This document shows positions 18,871 to 32,118 of a stretch of 64,000 bases of DNA, in pieces. The stretch covers positions 175,553-239,552 of the forward strand of contig JH720297.1 of assembly GCA_000231825.2 (NCBI GenBank), in the 5' to 3' direction. The translations under genes were made by a program, and so were the position numbers. The stretch comes from Tetrahymena elliotti 4EA. Its lineage: Eukaryota > Ciliophora > Oligohymenophorea > Hymenostomatida > Tetrahymenidae. A model generated the notes under the pieces. That model was not told the origin of the DNA. It ran no database searches and saw only the letters and a list, made by a program, of their open reading frames with translations. Within the stretch, counting starts at the first letter, position 1. Each line of letters begins with the position of its first letter.

Positions 18871-19786
18871 ATGGATAATTATAACAGAGGATTACATCCA
18901 AACATGATGAATGTTTAACCCCCTAGACCTGGATAACCTGGTTCTAATTAATCAAGATATGGATCAATGAATATGGCTTTCATTCCTAAAGTTATTGGAC
19001 CTGGAATTATATTGACATGCTTATTTACCTACGTTATGGCAATTTCAAAGCATGAAGAAGAACCTTTCCCTTACTGCACAATTACAGCAACTGCAAGTCA
19101 CTTCCCATAAAGTGTTGTTTTCAGATTGAATATGCTTTTCGTTTCTGGTGTTACTCTTTTCTTCTGGTTTGTCATTTACAGCTGGCTCAATTTCATCAGT
19201 AGAAAATATCAAAGTGGAAAAGTAAGTTCCAAATTATTTTTACTTGCTGGTGTAGGAAGCTTCTTTTTCGCTATGGCTGTTGCCACTATTGATACTGGGT
19301 AATTTAAAATAATTATTTTTACTAATAATATGAATATTATTAAAATAAAATTATAGAAAGATGAATCAAAATTTGCATACTGCTGTTGCTTTGACTTTCT
19401 TCATTATTTGGATTGTTTGCATTCCTTTGATTACATATAAGATTTACCAATTTTAGGTTATCTTTAAATCTATTGTTTCACCTACTTCATTGTTCATTAA
19501 GTTTGCAAGCGTTTTTGTTATGCTCATAACATGTGCAATCAATGTATTTAAAATATTATTCCCCAACCAATTATACTTTGATCCCCATATTGATACTATT
19601 GAATGGGTTGTTACCTTTTCATTGGCTATTTGGTTGTACTCTTTTGCATATGAATGGGAAAGCTTTTATATTTGCATGGATGGCACTAAACTTTCATTAG
19701 TTGAAGAAGATTTCTTCACTAAGAGACACTAACAATATGCTAATGCTCACAAAGCTAACAATTAAAATCCTACTTTAGCCTATTGA
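18871..19786 (+). CDS. Frag1/DRAM/Sfk1-family six-TM membrane protein
   Basis: Two exons (18871-19298 and 19357-19786; 58-nt intron, codon GG|A) give 285 residues. A 30-residue polar N-terminus is followed by about six hydrophobic segments: PGIILTCLFTYVMAIS, the stretch around MLFVSGVTLFFWFVIYSW, LFLLAGVGSFFFAMAVATI, TAVALTFFIIWIVCIPL, FIKFASVFVMLITCAI and WVVTFSLAIWLYSFAY. The first extracytoplasmic loop PFPYCTITATASHFPQ matches the conserved loop of the Frag1/DRAM/Sfk1 family, members of which act in autophagy, lipid homeostasis and GPI-anchor remodelling. The C-terminal tail is hydrophilic. Which of these roles applies cannot be told from the sequence. Confidence 0.8.
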
Positions 19787-20403
19787 AAACTTTGAAAGAT
19801 TATCTTTATTAGTGTGAAAAAGCCTATCAAGATAAGAAACAAACATACAAATACTAAGGCGAAATAAAAATTTATATTAAATTGGAAATTAAAACAAAGA
19901 ACTAAAAAATATATAAAAGGAATTAATAAATTGGTAAAAAAAGAAATAATTTTATAGTTTATAAAATCATCATCCATACATATCAAATCAACAATTTATT
20001 TTTTCTTTTTCTTTACTTCTCAGCTTTGATTCTTTTTATTAAAGACTTTTATTTTATTAATAATTTTTGAAGAAAGTGATTGAGTTACACTAATTGTTTT
20101 GGAAATTTTACCATAAAATTTACATTCATTCACACTTATTCAATCAAATATTTACAAAATTTTAGATAAAAATTTAATAAAATTTCTTTCATCCTACAAG
20201 TCAATTTGTATTGATTTGCATAATTAAGAAACAAAAAATTGATTTTTAATGAACAACCAAATTAGATAATGCAAAAAATTATTTTCTTCTTGTTTATGAA
20301 AACTGAAGTTGCTATCTTAGATTTGCTAAATTAACACATTTGAGTCATTCTTTGAAAATTTTTAAGAATTTAAATTTAAAATAAAAGTGATTTGTAAAAA
20401 AAG
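19787..20403. other. Non-coding gap
   Basis: 617 nt containing the 3' flank of the membrane-protein gene and the 3' side of the tRNA gene. On the minus strand, directly after the tRNA, is a run of seven T (near 20396-20402), suited to RNA polymerase III termination. No gene is seen. Confidence 0.6.
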
Positions 20404-20477
20404 TGCTCAAGGTGGGGCTCGAACCCACGACCGTTGGCTCATAAGACCAACGCTCTAACCAACTGAGCTACCTGAGC
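20404..20477 (-). tRNA. tRNA-Ile (anticodon UAU)
   Basis: The minus strand folds into a complete cloverleaf: acceptor GCTCAGG/CTTGAGC with one G-T pair, D stem GCTC/GAGC with loop AGTTGGTTA, anticodon stem TTGGT/GCCAA with loop CTTATGA, variable loop CGGTC, and T stem GTGGG/CCCAC with loop TTCGAGC. The anticodon TAT reads AUA, a frequent isoleucine codon in such AT-rich genes. Discriminator A is at 20404. There is no intron. Internal A- and B-box promoter sequences are present, and a T-run follows the 3' end. Confidence 0.95.
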
Positions 20478-20823
20478 TACACATTTATACATATTTTGAA
20501 AATGTTAATCATTTAAACTAGAAAACCATTGTTTTAACATTTCACTTTATTCATAATTTTTAAAAGAAGAATTGCTAAATTTTTTAATTATTGATTTCTG
20601 ATTAAATTAAAAATAAATAAACAAATTTAGATGTAAAATATTTTCATAGTTAATTTATACAAATTATTTTTATCAAATTATTAAAATGAAATATTAAAAA
20701 TAAATCCTACTTCAGAAAATAATTGATTTTCAAAAAAAATAATATAAAGCAATATTATTAATTCAATAAATATAAAAATTTTCAACTAATTGGTTAATTA
20801 CTAATAGAAATTAGGGAATACTA
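20478..20823. other. Non-coding gap between tRNA and small protein gene
   Basis: 346 nt of AT-rich sequence forming the upstream flanks of the tRNA (minus) and of the plus-strand gene at 20824. No motif recognised. Confidence 0.6.
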
Positions 20824-21285
20824 ATGAGTTATTTTAATAAAAAGTAGGATAAAAACTAACCAGTAGAGATGAATACATATTCTGTACCTGCTGGTGGAGG
20901 TGGATACAGTTACAGTGGATTTAATTAAGATCAATTAGGAAATGTTCCAAGATTAGATGATTAATATAATACTGGGTAATAGAATGCTAATGCATAATAG
21001 GCCTACGACCAATAATTTGTAGTAAAAGTAAATATGGGTTAATATACTAATTAAGATCCCTTAATGGGTGATCCTTCTAATAGAAGTGAAAACGTTCCAT
21101 ATACCACTATTGTTGATGATGGTTAAGGATAATAGCATTAAAATAATTCTTCATCTGATGGACTTATTGAATAAATTAAATAAATGATGCGTATGGAAGG
21201 AAAAAGTCCTATTTGTAAACTTCTAACTTATATTAATTTTTTTCTAGGTCTTTTTATATTTTATTTAATAGTCCGTTCTTTTTGA
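20824..21285 (+). CDS. Small Gln/Asn/Gly-rich protein with a single C-terminal membrane segment
   Basis: A 153-residue intronless frame (12 or more Gln from TAA/TAG). I chose ATG 20824; a second in-frame ATG at 20869 would give 138 residues beginning MNTYSVPAGGGG. The body is polar, with a glycine-rich start and many Gln and Asn. The last 20 residues (LLTYINFFLGLFIFYLIVRS) are hydrophobic and end one residue before TGA. That layout suggests a tail-anchored protein, N-terminus cytosolic. No domain family is recognised. It is flanked by the tRNA gene and the MYST gene, with no sign of co-regulation. Confidence 0.7.
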
Positions 21286-22694
21286 AAGACTAGTATGTTT
21301 TTATTTGTCTTTTTTCATAAATAAATTACCTTGCTAAGTAAAAATACTTACTTGAAAGTCATTTTTTGTAAAAGACTTTAAACTGTTGACTTTAAAGATA
21401 TACCAAATATATTATAAATTATCTATATTAACAAGCTTTTCTAATCAAATTCTTACAAGAGTTTTTGATTCTTAGTTAATTATTTATTATATTTTAATTT
21501 TTAGAAGATATAAATTATTTTACCTCAAAATATTTAAAACAAAAAGAGGGTTATTTAAAATATTATTGAATAGTTTTATGTGATTTCAGATCATATGAGT
21601 TTGATTAAAACGTAAAATAGTTAATTATTAATATTTATTCAAATTTATTTGCTTTTTTAATTGAGTTTTTTTGGTTAAAATTTATTTTATTTCTTTTTAC
21701 TTTTATAAATATTTTTTTACAAAACTTTTTGAATGCAAATGTCTAAAATATTTAATTGATTTTTATGTAAAAAAGATAATTAAAATGAGAAAAACTCCTA
21801 GAATATGATATTAATTAAACACTAAAATTGGGTTTTCCCATAGTTTAAAAATAATTCTTAATTCTTAAAATTAATAATAATTACCTTTTTCTCTAAAATG
21901 AACTGAATTTTTTAATAGTTTTTTGAGCCTTTAAAATCTTTATTTTAAGATAATAATTAATTTAAAGATTTTGCACATAATTATTAGTCAATTTTTCCAA
22001 CAAACAGTTTAACAAATTCAAACCTTACTTATTATATGAACACAAATAATTATTATTGTCAATATTTAGTTAAAGTAAAATTTAAATGAATTTAATTGAA
22101 TAGTCAATTTGTATTTTTGAACAAATTTAAATTAACATTTTAAAATTAAATTTTGTTTAAACTAAATATTCAAGATATTTTGATTTTAATTTTATTATAG
22201 ATCATAAATTCTCTCATATTTAAAAGGTTTATTTTTTTTTAGAATTTAATGTTGATAAATTTGCTCATATAAAACATAATTTTTTCTTTTTAAAATTAAT
22301 CTAAATCTTGTTAAATTGATTTTATGCTTTCTTTACTCAATGTAATTTTATTAATTATAAAGTTGGAACTTACAAAATATCATATCAAAATGAAATTACT
22401 ATTAAAACTTTAAAATTAACTTTGAATAATAAAAAATAAGATTATTATTTTTACTCTCTTTTAAAAAAATCTTAAAAAATATTTTGATGAAAAAGTTATA
22501 AAAATTTAACTCATTTTAAATAAATTATATTATTAGAAAACATTATGTCTTGTAAGTTAATTTTTACTTCTATAAATTAGTCTATCATAATCAATCTTAA
22601 TTATTAGATAATACTGATATTAAAAGAAAATCAAGAAGTTTGTCTAATAACTCATAAATCAAGAAAATTATTAAAATTTTATATTGTTAGTATT
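21286..22694. other. Non-coding gap
   Basis: 1.4 kb of AT-rich DNA with long A and T runs. No frame, repeat or RNA is supported. Confidence 0.6.
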
Positions 22695-24597
<1,903 letters not shown>

Positions 24598-25419
24598 TAA
24601 AATCAATTAACTCCCAAAATAATTTTACTAATTTTATTATTATAATTAAATATAGATTACTATACATTAACATATTAATTATCAAATTATCATCTAATAT
24701 TATTAGATAATTAAATAATCAGTCTTTCATATTAATATTTACTCTGTTATCTCCATAAAATATTTCATTCAATCCTTCAAATTCATATTTCTTTAAATTT
24801 AAAATTTGCTAAATTATTATATAGTTTTAAAAATTTATTTTTTGTATAGATACTTTTTATTATTTAAACATGCTTTTTGAAAATCAATTCCCTCAACTTA
24901 CCTTTTGCAAAACATAACAAAAAGCGAATAAATAAACAAATAGTTAAAATATTTGAGTAGTAATAATCTTTTTTCAAAAGGTTTTAAAATTTTTGAAGAA
25001 TTAATTTTTAAAGTAAAAAAACTGATTAAAATATTAATTTAAACAATAAAAATAGTTAAAAACTTAAAAAAAAAACAAAAACTCAACTGAAGTTAATTTA
25101 ATTCCTCAATATTCATATTGTTCTTTGTATTTTAGATATTCATATTTTGATTAAAAACGATTTCAATAATCTCTATGAATTAAATATTAAAAAAATAAAC
25201 TAGTTGAAAAAATTTGACATAATATTACGCAAAATATTTTTCTTTAAGTTCTATTAATAGAGTATTTAATAGATAGGATTAGTATCTTTAATTTATTATT
25301 CTTTTCTTTTCCATAAAACCAAATGATAAGATTTTTTTATTTAGTTTAATAAATTTCAATAAAACAAATATAGGGAATATTAAAGGTATTACTGTTTTAT
25401 AGCAAACAAATATAATTTA
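24598..25419. other. Non-coding gap
   Basis: 822 nt, AT-rich. It holds the 3' flank of the MYST gene and the promoter region of the TPR gene. Nothing recognised. Confidence 0.6.
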
Positions 25420-26766
25420 ATGTCTGATAGTGTTCAAAGTGAATTGTCTTTTTAAGATTAACTCAATTAAAAATACATGATGGAGTATATTTTAAAAGGA
25501 AATTAAGAAAATGTTAAGGGTAATTATGCTCAAGCTGCAGAATCTTATAACAGAAGTCTAAGTTTCGGAGAGGAAGTCAGCTCATATTATAATTTGGGAT
25601 TAATGCAATAAAAGCTTGGCCAGACTTCTGAATCTATTTCTACTTTTTAAACCTGCACTCAAAAATTCCCTAATGAAGCTTGCTGCTTTTAAGGATTAGG
25701 ACAATCATAGTTAAATTTAGAATAGCTAGAAAATGCAGTCTCTTAATTTGATAAATGCTTATCTTTGGATGAGAATAAAACAGAATGTTTAAATGGAAAA
25801 GGTGTTGCTTTTATCAGATAAAACAAATTAGTTGAGGCTGAAGAATCTTTGAGAAAATGCATCTCCAAGAATTCTAGAAGCGATGAATGCTAAAACAATT
25901 TAGCTAAGATATTTATTAAAAAAGAAGAATATGAACTTGCTTAAGGCCCATTGAATGCTTGTTTAGATATTAATGGAAACTCAGATTAGTGTTTGAATAA
26001 TATGGGTCATGTATTCTTAAATTTAAATTAAAAGAAATAGGCAATTAAGTATTACCAGAAAGCAAGTTAGTTAAGCCCTAAAAATCAATAATATTTGGTT
26101 GATCTAGGTACTGCTTACAATAAAAACAAAAACTACGAAAACGCTCTTAATGTTTTTGATAGACTTATTTAGATAGATCCAAATAATGAAACCTACTATG
26201 AAATGAAAGGATTTACTTTTTACAACAGAGGTGATTTTGATAATGCAATACCTGCTTTTGAAGAATGCGCAAAGTTGAAGGGGGGAAATGCCTTTACTTG
26301 TCGCAGACATCTAGCTAATTGCTACTATGAAAAACAAATTTTTGACAATGCAATTTCTAATTACTAAGAATGCATTGCTTTAAATCCTTATAGAATAGAA
26401 AACTATTTTTATTTTACAGGTTCTGTTTATTTAAAAGCTAAGTAGTAGTGCATTTACTACAAAAGCACTACTAAAGAATTTTGTACTAATTCATACAGCA
26501 ACTCATACAACTATGTGACAAGTAATTACAACAGCGCTAAAGACTATTGCTAAAGCAACATAAACAATGCTAAAAATTATGTAGAAACTAATTACAACAA
26601 CACAAAAGATTACATCTAAGGTCATGTCAATAGTACAAAAGAATATGTTGGTAATATCAATAACTCTACTGCTGAATACTTCAATGATATAACCAATAAG
26701 ACTAAATCCTATTGGGGAGGAATTTATGACCAAGCCTAATAGTATTACAACTCTTTATTCTCATGA
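25420..26766 (+). CDS. TPR protein with C-terminal 11-residue repeats
   Basis: A 448-residue intronless frame. From about residue 28 to 345 it is a chain of tetratricopeptide repeats, for example GNYAQAAESYNRSLSF, EEYELAQGPLNACLDI, KNYENALNVFDRLIQIDP and GDFDNAIPAFEECAKL; TPR solenoids bind other proteins. Several repeats carry a Cys near the end of helix B. After the last TPR a different region of about 95 residues repeats exactly every 11 residues (units such as KDYCQSNINNA, KNYVETNYNNT, KDYIQGHVNST, KEYVGNINNST) and ends at the stop. An 11-residue period is that of amphipathic helices in perilipins, synucleins and apolipoproteins, which lie on lipid surfaces, but the Asn/Thr-rich composition is unusual. 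No signal peptide. Function unknown. Confidence 0.85.
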
Positions 26767-27999
26767 AAATATATTTATTAAAATTTAAATATTTTCTTAT
26801 TTGCATATTTCCCTAAATTAATTAATGAATCCCTTCTTCAACAACTCCATCTAAAAAATTATTTTTTATTAATTATTACAAATTATCAACCATTCTTATC
26901 ATTTATTTAAAATTTTTATAATCACTCAAATCAAATAAATTTATTTTAATAAAAAATGAATCAATTTTTTTTTTGGTGTTATTTTGCTTTTACAAAAAAT
27001 ATCATAAATTTCATAGTATCTATAAATTAATCATCAAAAAACACTTTACTAATTTGCTTTTTATTTTTATTATTTAATAATTGTTAGCAGCCTTTGGCTA
27101 GTGTAGCAGTAAAACTTTAATTGTAAAATTAGAATTCAAAGAATTTAATAAATTCGATATTTTAAGAAGTAAATAAAGAAATTTAATAAAATAAATATAA
27201 AATTTTATTCTTTTCTCTAATCTAAAAGGTTCAAGCCTGCAAAAGTTCACATATATTTTCCTATCAATATTTTAATAATCCTCCAAAATTAGATCTTTAT
27301 CTAGCCAGTTAATTGTTATAAAGAGATCCTAAATTTGAAAATGGTTATTAATAATAAAAATTCTAAAAGAAAAAAAAATTTTTCCTCAAAACATTTTTTT
27401 GAATATCAAAATGCAAAATAAAGTTGAAATAAAAAAATTTAATAACAAAAATCTTAATTATTTAATTTTAAAGAAAATTCAGTTTAAAATTAAATAAAAT
27501 TCTAAGTTTTAATAGAAAGAGCAATTAAGATTTTTAATTTTAATTATTTCATTTTGTCTATTACTTACTGGTTTAGAAGTAATTTATTTCTAGATTTTTG
27601 GAACAATTCTAAGGAAAATAATTACATTCTACCATCCTAGAATGTAATTTTTCTAATAAAAAAATCTAAAATATTTTTATAGGCGTAATGACTTCTCCTA
27701 TCTAATGATATCAGATTAGAAAGTAACAACAACTTTTTGTAATAATTTTTCTTATATATCAATTATATAATTTGAAGGTTTAAGCATCAATTATTTAGAA
27801 ATATTTTTCTAATCTATGCAAAAATTAATCTATATCTTTTCCATCCAATATTTATTCTAAAAAAGCTGATCAAATAGGCTAAGGAACTCTTAGAATATAG
27901 TTATTCTTATTTATTTATATATAATAACAAAAAATATCAAAAACTAAAAGGATTAATTAATAACAATATTGACTTTAACTTTACGAAAAACCAATAAAA
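26767..27999. other. Non-coding gap with an inverted repeat
   Basis: 1.2 kb. It includes a hairpin at 27621-27648 and a short G+C-richer island near 27085-27110 that looked tRNA-like but did not fold. No coding frame. Confidence 0.55.
27621..27648. repeat. Perfect 11-bp inverted repeat (hairpin)
   Basis: ATTACATTCTA and TAGAATGTAAT flank a 6-nt spacer CCATCC, and partial pairing continues outward (GAAAAT/TTTTC). It lies between two plus-strand genes, about 350 nt upstream of the RING-H2 gene. Confidence 0.7.
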
Positions 28000-29223
28000 A
28001 TGAGCAACTAATTGTAGCAAAGTGGAAGATTCTGCAATATTTGTAAAAAAAATGTTTCAAATTAAAATTATAATTTGCATATTGTTGCGTGTGAAAGATA
28101 AAATAAAAAGGAGTAGTAAAATGTTTAAAATAATTTCAATAACAATTAATAAATATAATAACCTCAACAATATCAAAATTCTGAGCCCAGAGACACTTCA
28201 TATTCTTACCAAGCTAATTAGATCATATCTGACAACTTACGTGATGTTAGCAATAGGAATAGTTTACCATATTAAAATATTTAGGGATAATAAAATAGGA
28301 ATCCAGAAGAAAGAAAAAGCAATCAAGCAAACTATAGTTAGAATTATTAAAATGCTAATTACTATTAAGATAATAATGGAAATAGTTCTTACTATCATTC
28401 ATTAAATAATAGATAAGATGAAACTATAAAATGCCCTAATTGCGGAACAAATTTAACTATAGAAATGATTTCTTTACACACTGATACATGTCCTAATAGA
28501 GAAACTCAATGCCAATTTTGTAAATAATTGTTTCCTTAAGATCTAATGAATGAACACTTAGATGTATGTAAAGAATCAATTAGGTAATAATAACAATAAT
28601 CATATCTAAGAAGAAGTGGAAACTTTAATTCATAGACAAACCTCAACTAAAATAGATAACCCTCTTTTTAGTAGCCATATTAAAATTAATAAAATAGTAG
28701 AAATAGTACAAACAATTAGAGATAGCAAAGATAAAATTCAAATCGAATGGAAGAAGAAGAACCCTTTTAAAGATAAAGCAGCAGGAACAATAATAATCCA
28801 GAAGTTGAAATTTTAAATCCCTTAGGACTTTTATTCTTAGGATTCGGAAATAGAAGAAATAGAGGATAAGGCAATATAAGATCAAATCTATTTGAAGTTT
28901 TAATGCCTCTGATTGAGCAAACATAAAATAGATAGCTCCAATACTTTATATCTCATGGCAATATGGAAGGATTCGATTATTCTAATGATGGAGGCTTAAA
29001 TACAGAATAGCTTAAAGATTTCCCAATTCATAAATTCTAGAAAAGACTTGGTATGAGTGAAGATTAACTAAACTGCCCTGTCTGCCTCTGTGAATTCGAA
29101 GAAGGGGAAGAAGTTAAAGTACTAGATTGTTTCCACAGCTATCACTCTCAATGCATAGATGAATGGCTTAAAAAAAACACTCATTGCCCAGTATGCAAAA
29201 AAGACATGAAAGAATTTGTCTGA
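28000..29223 (+). CDS. RING-H2 zinc-finger protein, putative E3 ubiquitin ligase
   Basis: A 407-residue intronless frame. Residues about 12-35 hold a C2H(H)C-type finger (FCNICKK, then HIVAC). About 145-195 hold two TRAF-type-like fingers (CPNCGTNL, HTDTC, CQFCKQLF, HLDVC). The C-terminus is a complete RING-H2: CPVCLCEFEEGEE, LDCFHSYHSQCIDEWL and HCPVCKKDM. RING-H2 domains recruit E2 enzymes to transfer ubiquitin. The spacers are Gln/Asn/Ser/Arg-rich, and a short hydrophobic stretch (LNPLGLLFLGFG) precedes a conserved-looking region before the RING. ATG 28000 is the first Met and is followed directly by the first finger. Substrates are unknown. Confidence 0.87.
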
Positions 29224-30540
29224 TTAATAAATTGAATTCTAGAATTATATATAATAAATAATCTTTTCTTATAAATCTATATAATAATTAAAAACAAAAA
29301 TTATTTTTATTTATATTAAATTGAATATTTTGCTGTGATTATTTTAAAACAAACTTTATTAATTGAATTTTATATTTATTTATTCTCATAAAAAAATTTT
29401 TTATATTCTTAGACAGATTTATCTTTTCTAATTAAAAACTAAAATTTAAAATATAAAATTATTTCTCCAACTTTTAATTAAATAAAAATAGATATTTATG
29501 TTATTTTTATAGATCTCTTACTTAAGATATATTCTAATAGACAGCCTTAATTTTTAAATGAGCACTTATTTATTTAAGGTAAGTTTTAAAGATTTAGCTT
29601 AAAATTTAAAGTTAAGCAAAAAAGAGTTGGTTTATTATTTTACTCTAAAATTTTTTTTTTTAAATACAAATTTTTTAATAAAACAAAAAAAGTAATTTAA
29701 ATTGAAAAAAAAAATTATTTGCGATGAGTTAGTTTAGTCTTTTAGAGATAACAAGAACTACAATGAAATATTATTTGTTAAAAAGTTTTAAAATGTTCAA
29801 ATTTTAAATATGGTGATCTAAATTTAAATTAATAGAAGAAATATCAAATATAATTGTTTTTGAAACTTTTAAATCATCAGCTTTAAAAAAAATATCCTGA
29901 AACTAACTGAAGAATATATTATTGATTAATTTTGTATTCTAAATACCTGTAAAATCAATTGATTCCTTTTTTAGTAAATTAAAAATACTTTATTTTCATT
30001 TACACATCAAATTTAAATAAAATAAAAATATTCATTCAATATGACTGTTCAAATTACTGTATCTATTTTTATAAAATTTATTCAAATATTTATTTTTGTT
30101 GATAATAAAATGGTCCTGATTTGACCAATGGCCAGCCACTATTGGTTAAAACTGATCAGAAAATAACTTGTTTAATGAACAAGAATGAAGAATAAAAAAA
30201 TTATTAAAAAAACCTAAAATTATGTATTATTAAGGTATGTATACGATGACTAAAAAATAAACAGAAAGATACTCTAATATCTACATATTTGCTTTATCTT
30301 TAGAATTTATATATTATCATAATTTATTGGTCTTCTTTGGAATAAGCTTTTCAAAAAACAAAAAAAACAATTGGAAATAAATTATAATAATCAATTTTGA
30401 TTTTTATACGAGTAATCATAAAAAAGTTATGTAAAAAGATCTTTGTTGACAAAAATCTTTGTTTTTATCAAAAATTAAATAGAAAAATTAGAAAAGTAAA
30501 AAATAGATTGAAAAGAAATTGTAAAATAATTTTTATAAGA
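29224..30540. other. Non-coding gap with small hairpin
   Basis: 1.3 kb. Around 30120-30160 is a G+C-richer patch in which TGACCAAT and ATTGGTTA can pair across GGCCAGCCACT. No gene. Confidence 0.55.
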
Positions 30541-32118
30541 ATGCGTTTCGAAAACGAATTTAATTATTAGGAATAACGACCTATTCACTAAGAACTATCT
30601 GAAAAATTAAATACAGAAAGCTATGTAAATAATATAATTGAAAATCTAGTTAAGTAAAATAAAAAGACTTTAATCAAAAACTTAAAACTTTGCAATGGTA
30701 TACATAACTTTTGTTTCTTTTTTTTAGAGCTCTTATAAAGTCAATATTAAAATCTATATTATGAAGCAGATACTACTGTTAAAAACCTTTAAAACATTGA
30801 ATTAATATATAGCTTTGCATTTATAATTCCTCTTAATTTTCTACTACCCATTCTGTTAGGATATGCTAGAGATTTTGTGTATTAAGTTGCAACATTAAAA
30901 GTATCATTTGCTTTAGTATGTCTAGGAATATTTTTTCAGTATATGTCTTTATGCTTAGGATTAATTTAGTCCTCTATGGTAGGGATTTTTTTATTTATGT
31001 TAGGAAAAGAGATTTTCTTTGTTACTGGTTTAACTTTAATATATGATTATAATCCGAGAATGAAAGACTATTCAATAGTAGTTAGCTCTTATAGCGCATA
31101 CAGTTGGAGCTTCCCACGTATCTTAGCTAACATTTTCATGATTATAATAAGCTAGATATAGGAAGCTCCTGGAATTATTTATGAGGGGAGATATTTGATT
31201 CTCTTAAATACAATTTTACTACTTTTCATAGAGAAAGCTTAACTAAATTAAATTATTGTTTGTCAACAATAATTAGAAGATACTTAAGAAATCAATATTA
31301 GAGATTATAAAAATCCTTTCAGAAAGCACAATTTGAAATTAACACTGATAAAATACTTAAAAAGTTATGAGTTTATGTATACAATATTTTCAATATCTAT
31401 AATAATTGGAATATAGAATACTCAGTTTATAAGTGTTTTTAACTAAAATATAATAAACTATTTAATAGCTCAAAGCACTGGTTATCATGATCAAATAATG
31501 ACCTCATCTTAATACATTTTAAGTTTAAGTAAATTAACAAATTAATTTTAATTAAATTTTAACTCAACTCTAGATTATTGAAAATTACCTAATTTTGTTT
31601 TCTTTATCAATTTTATCACTCCTTATTTACATTTTTTCATTTTATAAGTTTAAGCTCTGTCTCAGTTTTTATGCTGCCTTTATATTTAGAAATAGTTGAA
31701 AAAAGATTTTACTTTTAGATAAGTTTTAAAATTATATTTGAGCTCAGGGTTTTGTTCCTTTTTATTTTTTCTCCTAAGTTACTCATAAATAAACTTATTA
31801 AAAGATAATCCTTTCTACTCTATTGGAATATAATCTCTTGTCAATGTATTTTCTGGGATAGCATTAGCTTAGGCATTTATATCAGTAGAAATTATAGTAG
31901 TATACTATCATCAAGATTTTATGATAGGTACAGGTTTTGGATTAGCCTCTTCATTTATAATGTTATTCTGGACACTTTCTGTTACTTTAGCTAAATATTA
32001 TAGCTATTAATATTTAATAGAATATATATCTGTTTGTTTGGGAATCTCTTTTTATTCCCTAATAGCCACTAATTTAATAGGAATATATATTTCTAACAGC
32101 TATTACTCATAAAATTGA
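30541..32118 (+). CDS. Polytopic membrane protein, MFS-like transporter
   Basis: Two exons (30541-31528 and 31649-32118, phase-1 intron of 120 nt) give 485 residues. The hydrophobic pattern fits about 12 membrane helices in two bundles of six. After TM2 is GYARDFVYQ, resembling the motif-A loop of the major facilitator superfamily. TM4 includes FLFMLGKEIFFVTGLTLIY. Between the halves is a charged loop (RDYKNPFRKHNLKLTL). The second half ends GTGFGLASSFIMLFWTLS and IATNLIGIYISNS. The splice is inferred: the upstream frame reaches TGA near 31580 and the downstream frame must begin after the AG at 31647-31648. The substrate cannot be told. Confidence 0.65.

Noticed and set aside
27080..27240. 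Possible tRNA (GGCTAGTGTAGCAGT and GGTTCAAGCC)
   Set aside because: D-arm-like and T-loop-like words are about 130 nt apart and no acceptor or anticodon stem pairs.
28022..28405. Plus-strand 127-codon frame
   Set aside because: Out-of-frame shadow of the RING-H2 gene; it uses standard code stops that are Gln codons here.
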